Assembly (NCBI RefSeq): GCF_000724545.1
Contig: NZ_JHBV01000030.1
Location: 309,520-373,519, forward strand
Origin: Aureispira sp. CCB-QB1
GTDB lineage: Bacteria > Bacteroidota > Bacteroidia > Chitinophagales > Saprospiraceae
Length of the DNA: 64,000 bases
Direction: 5' to 3'
Under the pieces are notes generated by a model that searched no databases, had not been told where the DNA came from, and worked only from the letters and a program-made list of their open reading frames with translations. The position numbers and the translations under genes were made by a program. Of the stretch, positions 29,951 through 39,026 are shown one piece after another. Every line of letters starts with the position of its first letter. The stretch's first letter is position 1.

Positions 29951-31138
29951 TCAACCTTTGACCAAAGGGTTGTCCGCTTTAAATTTTTGATAGTTAAAAA
30001 CAACAGGATGGGTCTGCATGTTATAATCAAAAAATGACGTATTTGCCTTTATATTATGATCCAACTGTTGATAATAATAATTAAACAATGCTTTTCCTTT
30101 TGGCGTAAATACTTGATCCAATGGAACACGTTCTAAACCTATATTATGTCGTTTCTTGTTAATAGCAATACGCCCTTCCAATTCATACAATAACTCTACA
30201 TCAAAAGGAGGCTTTTGCTTGAGAAGTTGCAACAACAAATCGACAATACGCCCTGTTGTATAAATACCATGCAAGGCACTGTATAGTGTTCGGCGGTCAT
30301 AGTTGGGTACAAAATCACCTACTGGACGATTGTAATCAACTAAAAATAATGCTTGTGTATCGCAAGTCATGGCATTAAAAACCGTATGCGAACATTGGTG
30401 AATAAGTTCTTCTAAGAAAAAGGCTACAGTACTTTGTGCATTTACGTTGAGATAAATTACGCCATGTGCTTCTCTTGTTGCAAAATTACGAAGCTCTGGC
30501 GACGAAAATAAAAGGATACGCCGCGTTGTAGCCGCATAGAATTTAAATTCTTCAGGAAAATAAGTTTTCAAAATTCTAAATGCTTCTTCCAAAGCAGATT
30601 GATGCGTTTTTATAGAAATATTATCTTCTTGCAATACTTTATGAATAGCTGTTGGACTTACATTCGGCCAAGCTGCAATCAATCCCTCTGAATAAGCATC
30701 CAAAGAAGTACTAATTTCAACATTAGGAAGTACATCTAAATAATGCAACGCTTCCCACTCAAATTCAACATGCTGACCGTTTTGCTCCAAATATATAACT
30801 TCTGCCTTAGCATCATAATTCAATTGTAATAAGGTACTTGGAAAAACTGTCTTGAGGTAACCATATTGAGGTAAGTAAACGACGCCCCTTTTATTCGTGT
30901 ATACCTCAATATTAGAGGGGCGATTCTCCTTATCATAATATCCAAACAAAATTTGTTCTCGATTATAAGGTACTGTTTTAGAAGTGCAGTACCCAAATAA
31001 CATAGGCTCCAAAAAAATTGTATCGTTATAAAAATCCAGTCGGTCAAAAATACTTTCGTCTTCTTGGTACAATGCTCCTTTAATAATATCACAAAACGCC
31101 CCTTGCCCTTCTTCTAATCGTGTTGTTTCATCTTTCAT
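29951..31138 (-). CDS. HExxH-family peptide-modification protein (putative hydroxylase) of the RiPP cluster
   Basis: 395 residues, no signal peptide. The C-terminal half has the layout of the 'HExxH motif-containing putative peptide modification protein' family, some members of which are iron/2-oxoglutarate peptide hydroxylases: FFLEELIHQCSH (243-251), then RPVGDFVPNYDRRTLYSALHGIYTTGRI, whose RP...R..LHG.YT pattern is typical. The first metal His of HExxH is Glu here (EELIH), while Glu244, His247, His251 and His290 remain. The N-terminal 140 residues are not recognised. It is the last gene of the exporter-methyltransferase run, 67 bp after the methyltransferase. Family placement is from memory of the motif and is moderate. 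Confidence 0.6.
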   Translation of the reverse strand: MKDETTRLEEGQGAFCDIIKGALYQEDESIFDRLDFYNDTIFLEPMLFGYCTSKTVPYNREQILFGYYDKENRPSNIEVYTNKRGVVYLPQYGYLKTVFPSTLLQLNYDAKAEVIYLEQNGQHVEFEWEALHYLDVLPNVEISTSLDAYSEGLIAAWPNVSPTAIHKVLQEDNISIKTHQSALEEAFRILKTYFPEEFKFYAATTRRILLFSSPELRNFATREAHGVIYLNVNAQSTVAFFLEELIHQCSHTVFNAMTCDTQALFLVDYNRPVGDFVPNYDRRTLYSALHGIYTTGRIVDLLLQLLKQKPPFDVELLYELEGRIAINKKRHNIGLERVPLDQVFTPKGKALFNYYYQQLDHNIKANTSFFDYNMQTHPVVFNYQKFKADNPLVKG

Positions 31139-31205
31139 GACTGTTCTTTTTTCTATTAATATTTAAACTACTTAGCTATGCTGCTACTGTGGGATCGTGG
31201 ATTTT

Positions 31206-32486
31206 TTAAATTTTTATCATTTTGGCATCCAATAATTCTTGCAAAATAAATAGCAATTGGCGCTGTTCTTCTTTGGCAATGTCTTGTAATTCCAAAACCT
31301 CAAGTATCCTATTAATACTAGTGCTGCCATTGCAATGTAACAGCATTTCATAGACAACCTCTGGCAATTGATAGGCAGCTTCATCTAATGCAATACTATA
31401 TTCATACTCAATTGGAGCACCTTGGTTTAGGACAGCTGTTTTTTGTAAATTAATGGAAGAATTTAAAGACAAACAACTATCTACATTTAGAGCAGCTGTC
31501 TTAGATGCAACAGGTTTTTGAGCAATAAAAAACCAATTTTCATACACTCGATGGCGCATACTATTGGGATTAAATAAGTGCTTGGTCTCTAAAAATTCAT
31601 CGCATAAAATACGATAGCCTTTTTGAGCAAAAAACAAACGCACTTCCTCTGCTGTCAACATTTCTTGAGAGTTATTAAAAAAATACTCTAGAGGTCCAAA
31701 ATGAATAAATACCCCCTCCTCTACCAACAAATAATCAATGATTCGATCATAGAGTTGATGCAAAGGCAGTACATCCGTAAAATAAATAGAATGGATGTGC
31801 TGGATGGTATTGGGTTTAAAAGGAAGTTTAAGGGCATCGGCTACAAAAAAGTGTACTTTTGATGCTATCGTATCCAACTCGCTGGTTGTCATTTCTAGAC
31901 GAACTCGCTCTACCGTATCTTCAATTTTTCGACAGTTGCGTTCTACTTTTCGGAGTACCTCCCATGTTTTTAATTGTTGCAAACGCTCGATACACCAAAT
32001 CATCAAGACTGAAGCATCAAAAGCTTCTACTTGTTTATAATTAGGCGCAAGATTGACAGCATATTTTCCTGTGCCACATCCTAAAAAAAGAGCGGTGGCA
32101 GCTGAGCAATCCAGCTCTAAGTCTACTAATTTTTGTACGATTGATTTTGTAATAACTTCTTCTTGATAGGCTGGCTTGACTGCCCAATCTCGAATTAAAT
32201 AGTTGAACGAAAATGTTCCTATGCCCTTATAATCAAAATTCAATACCTTGGCATCAAGCATGGCATCTTTAGACACCAAGGGGGACAAAGCTGATTTAGC
32301 TGTTGCATAGAAATCCTTGTAGAACAAGTTTGCTTCTTTTAGCAAGGCACAACGTCTAGGGTGCATGCCTGTTGAATCGTCTACCGTTTCTGCCCGACGT
32401 GCCATATTTTCATGAAACACCTCCATTCTAACAAGATAATTCAACCAATAAACCTTTTCTTCTTCTGGCAAATAATCAAAAACCAT
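31206..32486 (-). CDS. SAM-dependent methyltransferase with C-terminal winged-helix-like segment (RiPP cluster)
   Basis: 426 residues. Residues 90-340 form a class I methyltransferase. Motif I is ALFLGCGTGKYAVNL (about 132-146), the acidic loop is VEAFDAS, and VHFFVADALKLPF is the adenine-binding strand. The preceding FNYLIRDWA recalls the N2227/carnosine-methyltransferase group. Residues 360-426 (ALDEAAYQLPEVVYEMLLHC, then ILEVL and LLDAKMIKI) look like a small winged-helix, PqqD-like domain, the fold that binds RiPP leader peptides. I infer that this tail may recruit a precursor. It starts 44 bp after the HlyD gene ends. Acceptor atom unknown. Confidence 0.75.
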   Translation of the reverse strand: MVFDYLPEEEKVYWLNYLVRMEVFHENMARRAETVDDSTGMHPRRCALLKEANLFYKDFYATAKSALSPLVSKDAMLDAKVLNFDYKGIGTFSFNYLIRDWAVKPAYQEEVITKSIVQKLVDLELDCSAATALFLGCGTGKYAVNLAPNYKQVEAFDASVLMIWCIERLQQLKTWEVLRKVERNCRKIEDTVERVRLEMTTSELDTIASKVHFFVADALKLPFKPNTIQHIHSIYFTDVLPLHQLYDRIIDYLLVEEGVFIHFGPLEYFFNNSQEMLTAEEVRLFFAQKGYRILCDEFLETKHLFNPNSMRHRVYENWFFIAQKPVASKTAALNVDSCLSLNSSINLQKTAVLNQGAPIEYEYSIALDEAAYQLPEVVYEMLLHCNGSTSINRILEVLELQDIAKEEQRQLLFILQELLDAKMIKI

Positions 32487-32530
32487 TTCTTTTTATTTTC
32501 ATTCTTTTGGAAGGATTGAATTTTCCTTTC

Positions 32531-33823
32531 CTAATTCAAATCCAAAAAGTTAAATATTCGGCGCAATAAAGAAAGCTTCTCTGTAATCACCTCAGCAGTT
32601 CCTATTAATTCTTGTTTGGCTTCTAACTCAATATTAGCACTCGTTTTTAATTGTTGAGGCAAAGCAACTTTCAACAAATAGTTGCCATCTTTTGGCACGC
32701 TCGTTATAGAGAGAATATGTCCTTTTAGGGTTCCAAATTCTCGATGAGGATAGTTTAACAATTTGATTAAAACCTCTTGTTTGATCTTTACTTTTCCTGA
32801 GTTGGCAATGGGCATTTTCACCCAAGCATAATAAGTCTGTTTGCCTATCGGGCTAATGGTAAAAACATGCTGCTCTTGTGCCAAAAATTGCCGTTTAGAA
32901 CGAATGTCATACATATTTAAAATCCCTTCGACAGGGGCAGATAAGACATTTTTTTGCTCCCATTCTTTTAATAAAAAAAGAAGGCGATTATAGCTACTCA
33001 AAATGTTGTTTCGCAATTGTAAATATCGGTCCGATTGCTCAATGACCAAAGAAGAATTTTCTTTGCTAATGACCTGCTGTTGGAGTTGTGCATTCAAGAT
33101 CGAACTATTGAGCTCCTCTACTTGACTCTTTAACGCCAACCACTGCATTTCCTTTTGCTCTACTTCTATCTTGGCAACAGCCTTGTCCTCAAACAGCAAC
33201 TGCATCCGTTCATAATCTCCTCGAACCAACTTCAATTCTTGCTCTAGCAATCGCTTTTGACGTTCTAAGTTCAATAAAATTTCATCTAGGTTCTTGGTTC
33301 GATTTTTATTAATTCCGATTTGTTGAAATTGAGGATTTAGCTTTTGAAAGAGCTGATATTCACTAATATTCCTAAATAAATTTAAGTACTCATCATTCAA
33401 GTTTCCCAAACGCAATTGATCGTCTAGGCGTATTTGCTCGATTTGCTCCCAAAATGTACCTCCTTCCAATTTTTGAGTAAGTTCCATAAGCTTCAGAATA
33501 CTTTTATAATCTGCACTATTATTTAAGATTAGAATCCAAGCTCCTTTTTGAACCTTTGTCTTATCTTCCTCCAAAATATAAGCGATCTGTCCACTGCTTT
33601 CGCTATAGACCTCTATTGAAGGATTTTCAGTCAGAACTTTTGCTTCTGACACAATGACATCTGGATATTCTATTAGCCAAAGCCCCAATATCAAAAGGAA
33701 AAAGACAACAAAAAAAACCGTGTTGCCCCATCGAACAATCCACGATGGTGTTTTTTCCAAGATATCTTGAAAAAAGTAACTTTTATCCTCAATTCGGATG
33801 ATTTTATCTTTATCAATTGCCAA
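32531..33823 (-). CDS. HlyD-family secretion adaptor (RiPP exporter)
   Basis: 430 residues. A single membrane span near residues 32-55 (TVFFVVFFLLILGLWLI) is followed by a lipoyl-like half (VYSESSGQIAYILEEDKTKVQKG), a long coiled coil (about 160-280), the second lipoyl half (NVLSAPVEGILNMYD) and a beta-barrel region. This is the layout of periplasmic adaptors for peptidase-containing ABC exporters. The likely start is a TTG at 33823 that overlaps the end of the exporter gene by 11 bp, so translation is probably coupled; there is no ATG nearby. Confidence 0.87.
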   Translation of the reverse strand: MAIDKDKIIRIEDKSYFFQDILEKTPSWIVRWGNTVFFVVFFLLILGLWLIEYPDVIVSEAKVLTENPSIEVYSESSGQIAYILEEDKTKVQKGAWILILNNSADYKSILKLMELTQKLEGGTFWEQIEQIRLDDQLRLGNLNDEYLNLFRNISEYQLFQKLNPQFQQIGINKNRTKNLDEILLNLERQKRLLEQELKLVRGDYERMQLLFEDKAVAKIEVEQKEMQWLALKSQVEELNSSILNAQLQQQVISKENSSLVIEQSDRYLQLRNNILSSYNRLLFLLKEWEQKNVLSAPVEGILNMYDIRSKRQFLAQEQHVFTISPIGKQTYYAWVKMPIANSGKVKIKQEVLIKLLNYPHREFGTLKGHILSITSVPKDGNYLLKVALPQQLKTSANIELEAKQELIGTAEVITEKLSLLRRIFNFLDLN

Positions 33824-36059
33824 GTTCGAGTTGATTTTTTATAAGTTGATAATAATAACCTTTGTTAGAAATCAATGTTTCGTGTGTGCCTACTTCTTGG
33901 ACACTGCCTTGATCCAAGACAACAATCTGATCGGCATTTTTTACCGTACTCAATCGATGAGCAATGACAACCACTGTTTTACCTTGACAAAAGGCATTCA
34001 GGTTATCAATAATAATGCGCTCATTATTAGCATCTAAAGCACTTGTCGCTTCGTCAAAAAACAAAAATTCAGGATTTTTATAAATTGCCCTAGCAATCAA
34101 TAGTCGCTGCCGCTGTCCACCGCTCAAAGTACGCCCAGTAGATCCAGCAGGACCAACCATAGAATTAAATCCTGAGGGCAAACTATTGATGAGTTCTTCA
34201 ATATTTGCTAATTGGACAGCTTTAAGTAATTGCTCTGTGTCTACCATTTCGTTTGGAGCAGATTCAGTAATATTGTTGGTAATATTATCTGAAAAAATAT
34301 AGCCATCTTGCAAAACCGTCCCACACAACGAACGCCAACTTTGCGTATCAATATGATTGAGATTCGTAGAGCCAATTTTAACCGCTCCTTCGGTTGGTAA
34401 ATATAATTTTAAGAGTAATTTGATAAGTGTCGTTTTTCCTCCTCCACTTGTTCCAACGATAGCCGTTGTTTTGCCTTTGGGTATCTTGAGATTGATATTT
34501 TTTAATACAAAATCATTAGCACTACCACTGTAAGAAAAATTAAGATTTTCAACAATAATATCTTCTGATTTTTTGGGCAACGCCAATAAGTTGGGAGCAT
34601 TCAAAACAGCTTCTTCTGGGCTAACAAACTCAATTTCTTCAAAGCGCTCTACACTCAGTCGAGCATCTTGCACAAGCCTAAAAAAACCGATTAGACTTAG
34701 CAAAGGAGTATTTACTTGCCCAACGATATATTGTATGGCTAACATTGTCCCTAAGGTAATTTTACCTTCAATAACCAATAAAGCTGCTGTAAACGTAATC
34801 GCAATATTTTTTAGTTGATTGATAATGTCGCCTCCTATCGATTGAAACAAACCTAGTTTTAAAGTAGAAACGGCATTCTTATAATATTGGACCCTATTTT
34901 TTTCCCAACTCCATATATGCCGATTTTCAGAGGCATTGACCTTGACCTCTTGGATGCCATTTACTGTTTGAATTAAGGTTGAGTTGATGCTAGAAGACGC
35001 ATCAAAACGTTTAAAATCTAGTTCTTCTCGCCGCTTCATAAAAAACCATACCCAAGCTGTATAGGCTATAATTCCTACTGTAAAAATCCCTAGAATTATC
35101 AAGCTGTAATAGGCTAAAATAAATAGAAAGACAAAGGCATTAACATAAGAAAAAATTTGCCCTGGGGCAGCATTCAAAAAATTTTCGAGGCGATTGGACT
35201 CATTGATTCGTTGCAAAATATCTCCTGGTGTCTTGCCATCAAAAAACGCTACCGACTTTTTTAATAATTTGGTTAAGTAATCTGACGTAATTAACATACT
35301 GGTTCGAGCACCAATATACAGCAACAGCCAACTCCTGACGATATTTAGAAAAGAGGCACTCAGAAAAAGAACCAACTGTGCCAACAATAAAATGTATACA
35401 AATTGCAAATCACCATAATTGATTCCTTTATCAACCAAGGCTTGAGTGACAAAAGGAATAATTAATTGTACAACCATTCCGACTAGAACTCCAATAAAAA
35501 CTTGTACAATGTATTTTTTGTGTGCCGATAAATAGGGCAATATGATAGCTAATCCTGTAGCGGGTTCGTCCTCTTCTTGTTGATAAAAACTTGCGGTGGG
35601 TTCCAACAAAATTGTCATCCCTCCTTCGCTACCATCTGCTCGACTACTATTTTGCCATGCTTTGATGAATTCTTTTTTCTTATATACAATACGACCATAA
35701 ACAGGATCTGCAACGTATACTTTATCTTTTTTTATTTTATAAACGATGACAAAATGCCGGTCTCGCCAATATACAATACAAGGCAAAGGTGCTTCTACTG
35801 CTAGCGTTTCATAATCAATCAAGGCAGGAATAATATGAAAGCCCAAGCGTTCACCAGCTGCAATCAAATTTTTGGCAGAGACACCGTTCGGACCAATCTT
35901 GCATTGGTACCGCAAATACTCCATGCTAAAGTTTTTTCCATAAAACTTCGCCAACATTCTCAAACAGGTCGGACCACAATCAAATCGGTCGGTCTGCTTA
36001 AATACAGGAAATTGTTGTGCATAAAAAAGCGATTTGATTTTATTTTTTATACCGAGCAT
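33813..36059 (-). CDS. C39-peptidase-containing ABC exporter (PCAT) of the RiPP cluster
   Basis: 748 residues in three parts. The N-terminal C39 peptidase has oxyanion Gln22, Cys28 in DCGPTC, His102 in RDRHFVIVYK and Asp118 in ADPVYG, so the protease should be active. Six membrane spans follow (about 165-450). The ATPase has Walker A GTSGGGKTT, signature LSGGQRQR and Walker B FLFFDEATSALDAN. Such proteins cut the leader from a precursor and export the core. The precursors here lack a plain double Gly, so the cut site is open. It overlaps the HlyD gene and lies 225 bp downstream of precursor 36284, with a hairpin between. Confidence 0.95.
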   Translation of the reverse strand: MLGIKNKIKSLFYAQQFPVFKQTDRFDCGPTCLRMLAKFYGKNFSMEYLRYQCKIGPNGVSAKNLIAAGERLGFHIIPALIDYETLAVEAPLPCIVYWRDRHFVIVYKIKKDKVYVADPVYGRIVYKKKEFIKAWQNSSRADGSEGGMTILLEPTASFYQQEEDEPATGLAIILPYLSAHKKYIVQVFIGVLVGMVVQLIIPFVTQALVDKGINYGDLQFVYILLLAQLVLFLSASFLNIVRSWLLLYIGARTSMLITSDYLTKLLKKSVAFFDGKTPGDILQRINESNRLENFLNAAPGQIFSYVNAFVFLFILAYYSLIILGIFTVGIIAYTAWVWFFMKRREELDFKRFDASSSINSTLIQTVNGIQEVKVNASENRHIWSWEKNRVQYYKNAVSTLKLGLFQSIGGDIINQLKNIAITFTAALLVIEGKITLGTMLAIQYIVGQVNTPLLSLIGFFRLVQDARLSVERFEEIEFVSPEEAVLNAPNLLALPKKSEDIIVENLNFSYSGSANDFVLKNINLKIPKGKTTAIVGTSGGGKTTLIKLLLKLYLPTEGAVKIGSTNLNHIDTQSWRSLCGTVLQDGYIFSDNITNNITESAPNEMVDTEQLLKAVQLANIEELINSLPSGFNSMVGPAGSTGRTLSGGQRQRLLIARAIYKNPEFLFFDEATSALDANNERIIIDNLNAFCQGKTVVVIAHRLSTVKNADQIVVLDQGSVQEVGTHETLISNKGYYYQLIKNQLELGN

Positions 36060-36145
36060 AAAGTATTGGAATCTGTTTAATTTAGGGGACTTTGTATTCG
36101 TTTTAATCTAGTAAACAAGGACAATAACGCACATAGTATCTATTA

Positions 36146-36183
36146 GTAATCCGCTCTTTTGCTAAAAGCAAAAAGCGGATTAC
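36146..36183 (-). terminator. Hairpin between precursor and exporter genes (attenuator-like)
   Basis: GTAATCCGCT-c-TTTTGCT pairs with AGCAAAA-AGCGGATTAC: 17 base pairs with one bulge and a 3-nt loop. There is no U run behind it on the minus strand, so it is more likely an RNA-stabilising or partial-stop element than a full terminator. Confidence 0.55.
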
Positions 36184-36283
36184 CAGTAAAACTAAGACAT
36201 ATGACAGGTCGATTTTTTTATAGCAGAAGAACGATTCTACTCTCTTCTGTTAACTTAAAAAGCCCCATCATAAAAGAAGATTA

Positions 36284-36466
36284 TTACACAAGATTCTGTT
36301 GAAAAATATCTCCACCTCTGTCACCGCCATTGTTATTATCAATGTCGTCATCATGACAATCACCTAGTACTTGACCCAACAATTGATCGACTTTCGATTC
36401 TGTTGTTTCATCAGCTTGATTCGTCAATTTTTTTGCTTTGAAATCTTCTAATTTTAATCGTTTCAT
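36284..36466 (-). CDS. RiPP precursor peptide (copy 1)
   Basis: 60 residues. The leader MKRLKLEDFKAKKL and the junction LLGQVLGDCHD match the five other precursors in this cluster. The core after CHD is DDIDNNNGGDRGGDIFQQNL: no Cys, many Asp/Asn/Gly, one Arg. Asp side chains could be acceptors for ATP-grasp ester or amide links, but there is no Ser, Thr or Lys donor in the core. It sits directly upstream of the exporter, adaptor, methyltransferase and HExxH-like genes, so these enzymes may act on it first. Confidence 0.85.
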   Translation of the reverse strand: MKRLKLEDFKAKKLTNQADETTESKVDQLLGQVLGDCHDDDIDNNNGGDRGGDIFQQNLV

Positions 36467-36836
36467 TTTTTAATTCTAATTTTAATTGTGATATAAATTT
36501 TTATGCACGAGTTATTAAAGATATTGTTCAGATGCTTTAGATTAAAAATTATCTCAACATCACATCTTTATTACTCATATTAATCAAATATATCATCTAA
36601 AGAAAAATAGAAAAAAAACATTATTTGGGCATTCTCAAAAATTACTGGCATATTTTCGAGCATTAAAAACTGATAACAAACACATTAAACAATTAAAAAC
36701 TTTTTTAAAACTACTATTTTCACTTTGAATCATGATTTCTATTTTTGTAGAAAACCAATGCATCTCCTCCATTTTTTTTCTTTTTCATTGACAAATCATC
36801 AAAACTCCCCCTACCCCTAGAGCGCATTTAAAATGA
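36467..36836. other. AT-rich gap upstream of precursor 1
   Basis: 370 bp of very AT-rich sequence between the aldo/keto reductase stop and precursor 1. It likely holds the promoter of precursor 1 and the exporter operon. A weak TATCTTTA is visible on the minus strand; no clear -33 box. Confidence 0.4.
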
Positions 36837-38108
36837 CTACATTAGCTTGGTAAATGCTCCTTCTAAAGCCATTACATATTGAGGTTTTCGTAAGCCCACC
36901 AAGATATGATTCAGATGAAAATGATTGAGATAAGCATCACAAGCTGTCAAAACACTATTGGATTTTAGTGGAATGTCCTCTTGTTTAAGAAATGCCTTGG
37001 TTTTAGTCGTTTGATTCTTGTGTGCATAACACGTTGCGTGATCTTTGACAGTCTGAACAACATCCTCAATTAGACTGGTTTCTTCTTCATAAATTAACTG
37101 TAAAAAAGGAAGCAAGTGCTTTTGAAAAAAAGTTTCAACAGCCTCTGCTGCATAAAAATGAGTATAATGCTTTTTTAGCAAAACCATGGGTTCAAAATCA
37201 TCACTACTGCTGTTCCCATTTGTTAGTGTTTTAATTCTCGATTCTACTTGTGTTAGCAAATCATTCAAGCAATTTTGAGCATCCTCTTCCTTCCAAGCTT
37301 CCAAGCTTTTTTCATGTGTTACCAACCTAAATTCCATTCCATTATCGTTCATATTCAGCGGACGATTGCCAATAGCTATCAATCCATTTTTATGAATTAA
37401 ATCCAATAATGACTGCTGATCATAATTTTTTTGAAGAGCAGCTTGCTCTTTAAAATTAAATGGAAATTGAACCACTTTGAAGTGATGATTTTCTTGGATA
37501 GATTTGACCATACTCAACAATTTCTCAAAATCAATAGATTCCTCTTTTGATGGGTCAAATAAAGCCCCTGAACTAATGCCATAATAACGAATTTTGCCCT
37601 CTACTACTTTTTTCTCTAAGAACTTGAAAGCTCGCTCTATAGCCTGATACAGATAAGTAGTAGAAGCAAGGTTTTTGCTTTGAAAAAGCCGCTCAGGGTT
37701 GTGCAACAAGTAAGCATCAAGATACTCTCTTCCAATCTTTTTTAAACTAGATTCTAATTGATAGGCTATAAAATTCGGATCCAAAGAATAGGCAAAATCT
37801 GCTTCTATTTCGGCTTTCTCAATAGCTTTCTGATTCACATAATTGACAAAATCAGAACTTTGTAAGGTTTGTGGTGGAAAGTAACCTGCTTTAGAAATAA
37901 TAAACAACTTACCTGCAAACTCAGGATATTTTTTCAAAAAATGACCAATAAGTTCCTCTGATTTGCCTTTCTGATAATTTGTAGCCGTATCAATTAAATT
38001 ATATCCAGCCTCTACAGCCGTTTTTATTGCTTGAAAATGAATCTCATTGTCTACATTCATTCTATAAGTCCCAACACCTACAGATGAAATATCCTTTAAG
38101 TTAACCAT
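36837..38108 (-). CDS. Aldo/keto reductase with C-terminal extension (RiPP cluster)
   Basis: 423 residues. Residues 1-250 form an aldo/keto reductase barrel: GVGTYRM, NLIDTATNYQKGKSEELIG and AYLLHNPE. The catalytic tetrad Asp40, Tyr45, Lys73, His136 is complete, so NADPH-dependent carbonyl reduction is possible. Residues 290-400 are a helical, His/Glu-rich extension not usual in the family, ending in the cofactor-side segment LNHILVGLRKPQYVMAL. Its position between the thioredoxin-like gene and precursor 1 argues for a role in the cluster, perhaps reducing a modified residue, but this is inference. Confidence 0.85.
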   Translation of the reverse strand: MVNLKDISSVGVGTYRMNVDNEIHFQAIKTAVEAGYNLIDTATNYQKGKSEELIGHFLKKYPEFAGKLFIISKAGYFPPQTLQSSDFVNYVNQKAIEKAEIEADFAYSLDPNFIAYQLESSLKKIGREYLDAYLLHNPERLFQSKNLASTTYLYQAIERAFKFLEKKVVEGKIRYYGISSGALFDPSKEESIDFEKLLSMVKSIQENHHFKVVQFPFNFKEQAALQKNYDQQSLLDLIHKNGLIAIGNRPLNMNDNGMEFRLVTHEKSLEAWKEEDAQNCLNDLLTQVESRIKTLTNGNSSSDDFEPMVLLKKHYTHFYAAEAVETFFQKHLLPFLQLIYEEETSLIEDVVQTVKDHATCYAHKNQTTKTKAFLKQEDIPLKSNSVLTACDAYLNHFHLNHILVGLRKPQYVMALEGAFTKLM

Positions 38109-38165
38109 TTGATACTTTATATTTTATTTACCAATAGACTAGTAATTCTGAATTGGAACACACTT

Positions 38166-38720
38166 TTACTGAATCTCTTCTAACTCACGAAAGCTCCTTA
38201 TAAATTTTCCTCTTTCCAAATAGAATAATCTAGCACTTGCAGTATCATTTATCGATAAATCAGCCAAAAACTTTTTTAAGTAAGATGTGATTGTATAACT
38301 TTTGTAATACGTTACATCTACACCAATAATAGGATACTCAAGGTTATAATATGCCTTCATTGGTCTACTGTCATAATAATCTGCAACAGCATAAAATACA
38401 ATGCCTTTGTCGTTCATGTATTGTTGCAATCTATCCAAACCATAGCAATATCGACTCGTGCAATGTGGACTCCACAAATAAATTACCGTTCGTTCTTCTG
38501 TCTTAATACACTGCTGCAAATCTTTGCCATTTAAGACTAAAACTTTACAAGAATCAGAGTATTTAGCTTCACAGATTCCTTCGCTGTCAGCAATGACTTT
38601 AAGCAAGTTTGGGTCACGCTTCATCGTTTTTTTGTACCCAGAGAAAAAACCTTGAATTTCGATGGAACAAGAATAAGTAATAAACATTACAAGAATGATT
38701 AAAAAAATATTTTTTTTCAT
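38166..38720 (-). CDS. Thioredoxin-fold-like lipoprotein with CX4C motif (RiPP cluster)
   Basis: 184 residues from the ATG at 38720 (a TTG one codon earlier is ignored). Lipoprotein signal with a Cys at residue 18 (MFITYSC). The middle reads like a thioredoxin strand and active-site turn, VIYLWSPHCTSRYC, but the two Cys are four residues apart rather than two. FYAVADYYDSR and a Pro at YPIIGVDV fit the fold. It may be a redox partner for Cys-containing cores after export, or may simply be structural. The gene lies 57 bp before the aldo/keto reductase. Confidence 0.6.
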   Translation of the reverse strand: MKKNIFLIILVMFITYSCSIEIQGFFSGYKKTMKRDPNLLKVIADSEGICEAKYSDSCKVLVLNGKDLQQCIKTEERTVIYLWSPHCTSRYCYGLDRLQQYMNDKGIVFYAVADYYDSRPMKAYYNLEYPIIGVDVTYYKSYTITSYLKKFLADLSINDTASARLFYLERGKFIRSFRELEEIQ

Positions 38721-38813
38721 CAATTTTAATTTTTTGATAACTAGTTAGTAATTAGTCATACTGCTACGTCATAGTTTCAAATCATTTATCGACAACGAGT
38801 CTATCCCTACCTG

Positions 38814-39026
38814 TTATAAAATATTTGAAATAGGTTTTTGGAATGTTCCAACAGGATAGCATTTTGTATTGTGCATCTTGCAATAAACCTTTTCCTTTAA
38901 ATAAGGAATTTTAGCAGACGCATTTTGAGCAATAATTTTGCTCAAAAAGAAATTTACAGGCAATTCTGTTCTTAATTCTGTTGGATAATAGTAAGTCTTT
39001 TCCTCCTTAGGTTCTTTCACTTCCAT
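38814..39026 (-). CDS. Small hypothetical protein overlapping the ATP-grasp gene
   Basis: 70 residues with an ATG start lying 20 bp inside the 3' end of the ATP-grasp gene, an arrangement typical of coupled translation. The sequence (YYYPTELRTELPVNFFLSKI, then KVYCKMHNTKCYPVGTF) has two Cys seven residues apart, no signal peptide and no membrane span. I do not recognise a family. A small companion of the ligase is plausible because of the overlap. Confidence 0.55.
   Translation of the reverse strand: MEVKEPKEEKTYYYPTELRTELPVNFFLSKIIAQNASAKIPYLKEKVYCKMHNTKCYPVGTFQKPISNIL

Noticed and set aside
31206..32486. Methyltransferase as an ordinary housekeeping enzyme
   Set aside because: It lies 44 bp from the exporter adaptor in the same operon as the HExxH-like gene and has a leader-binding-like tail, so cluster membership is more likely.
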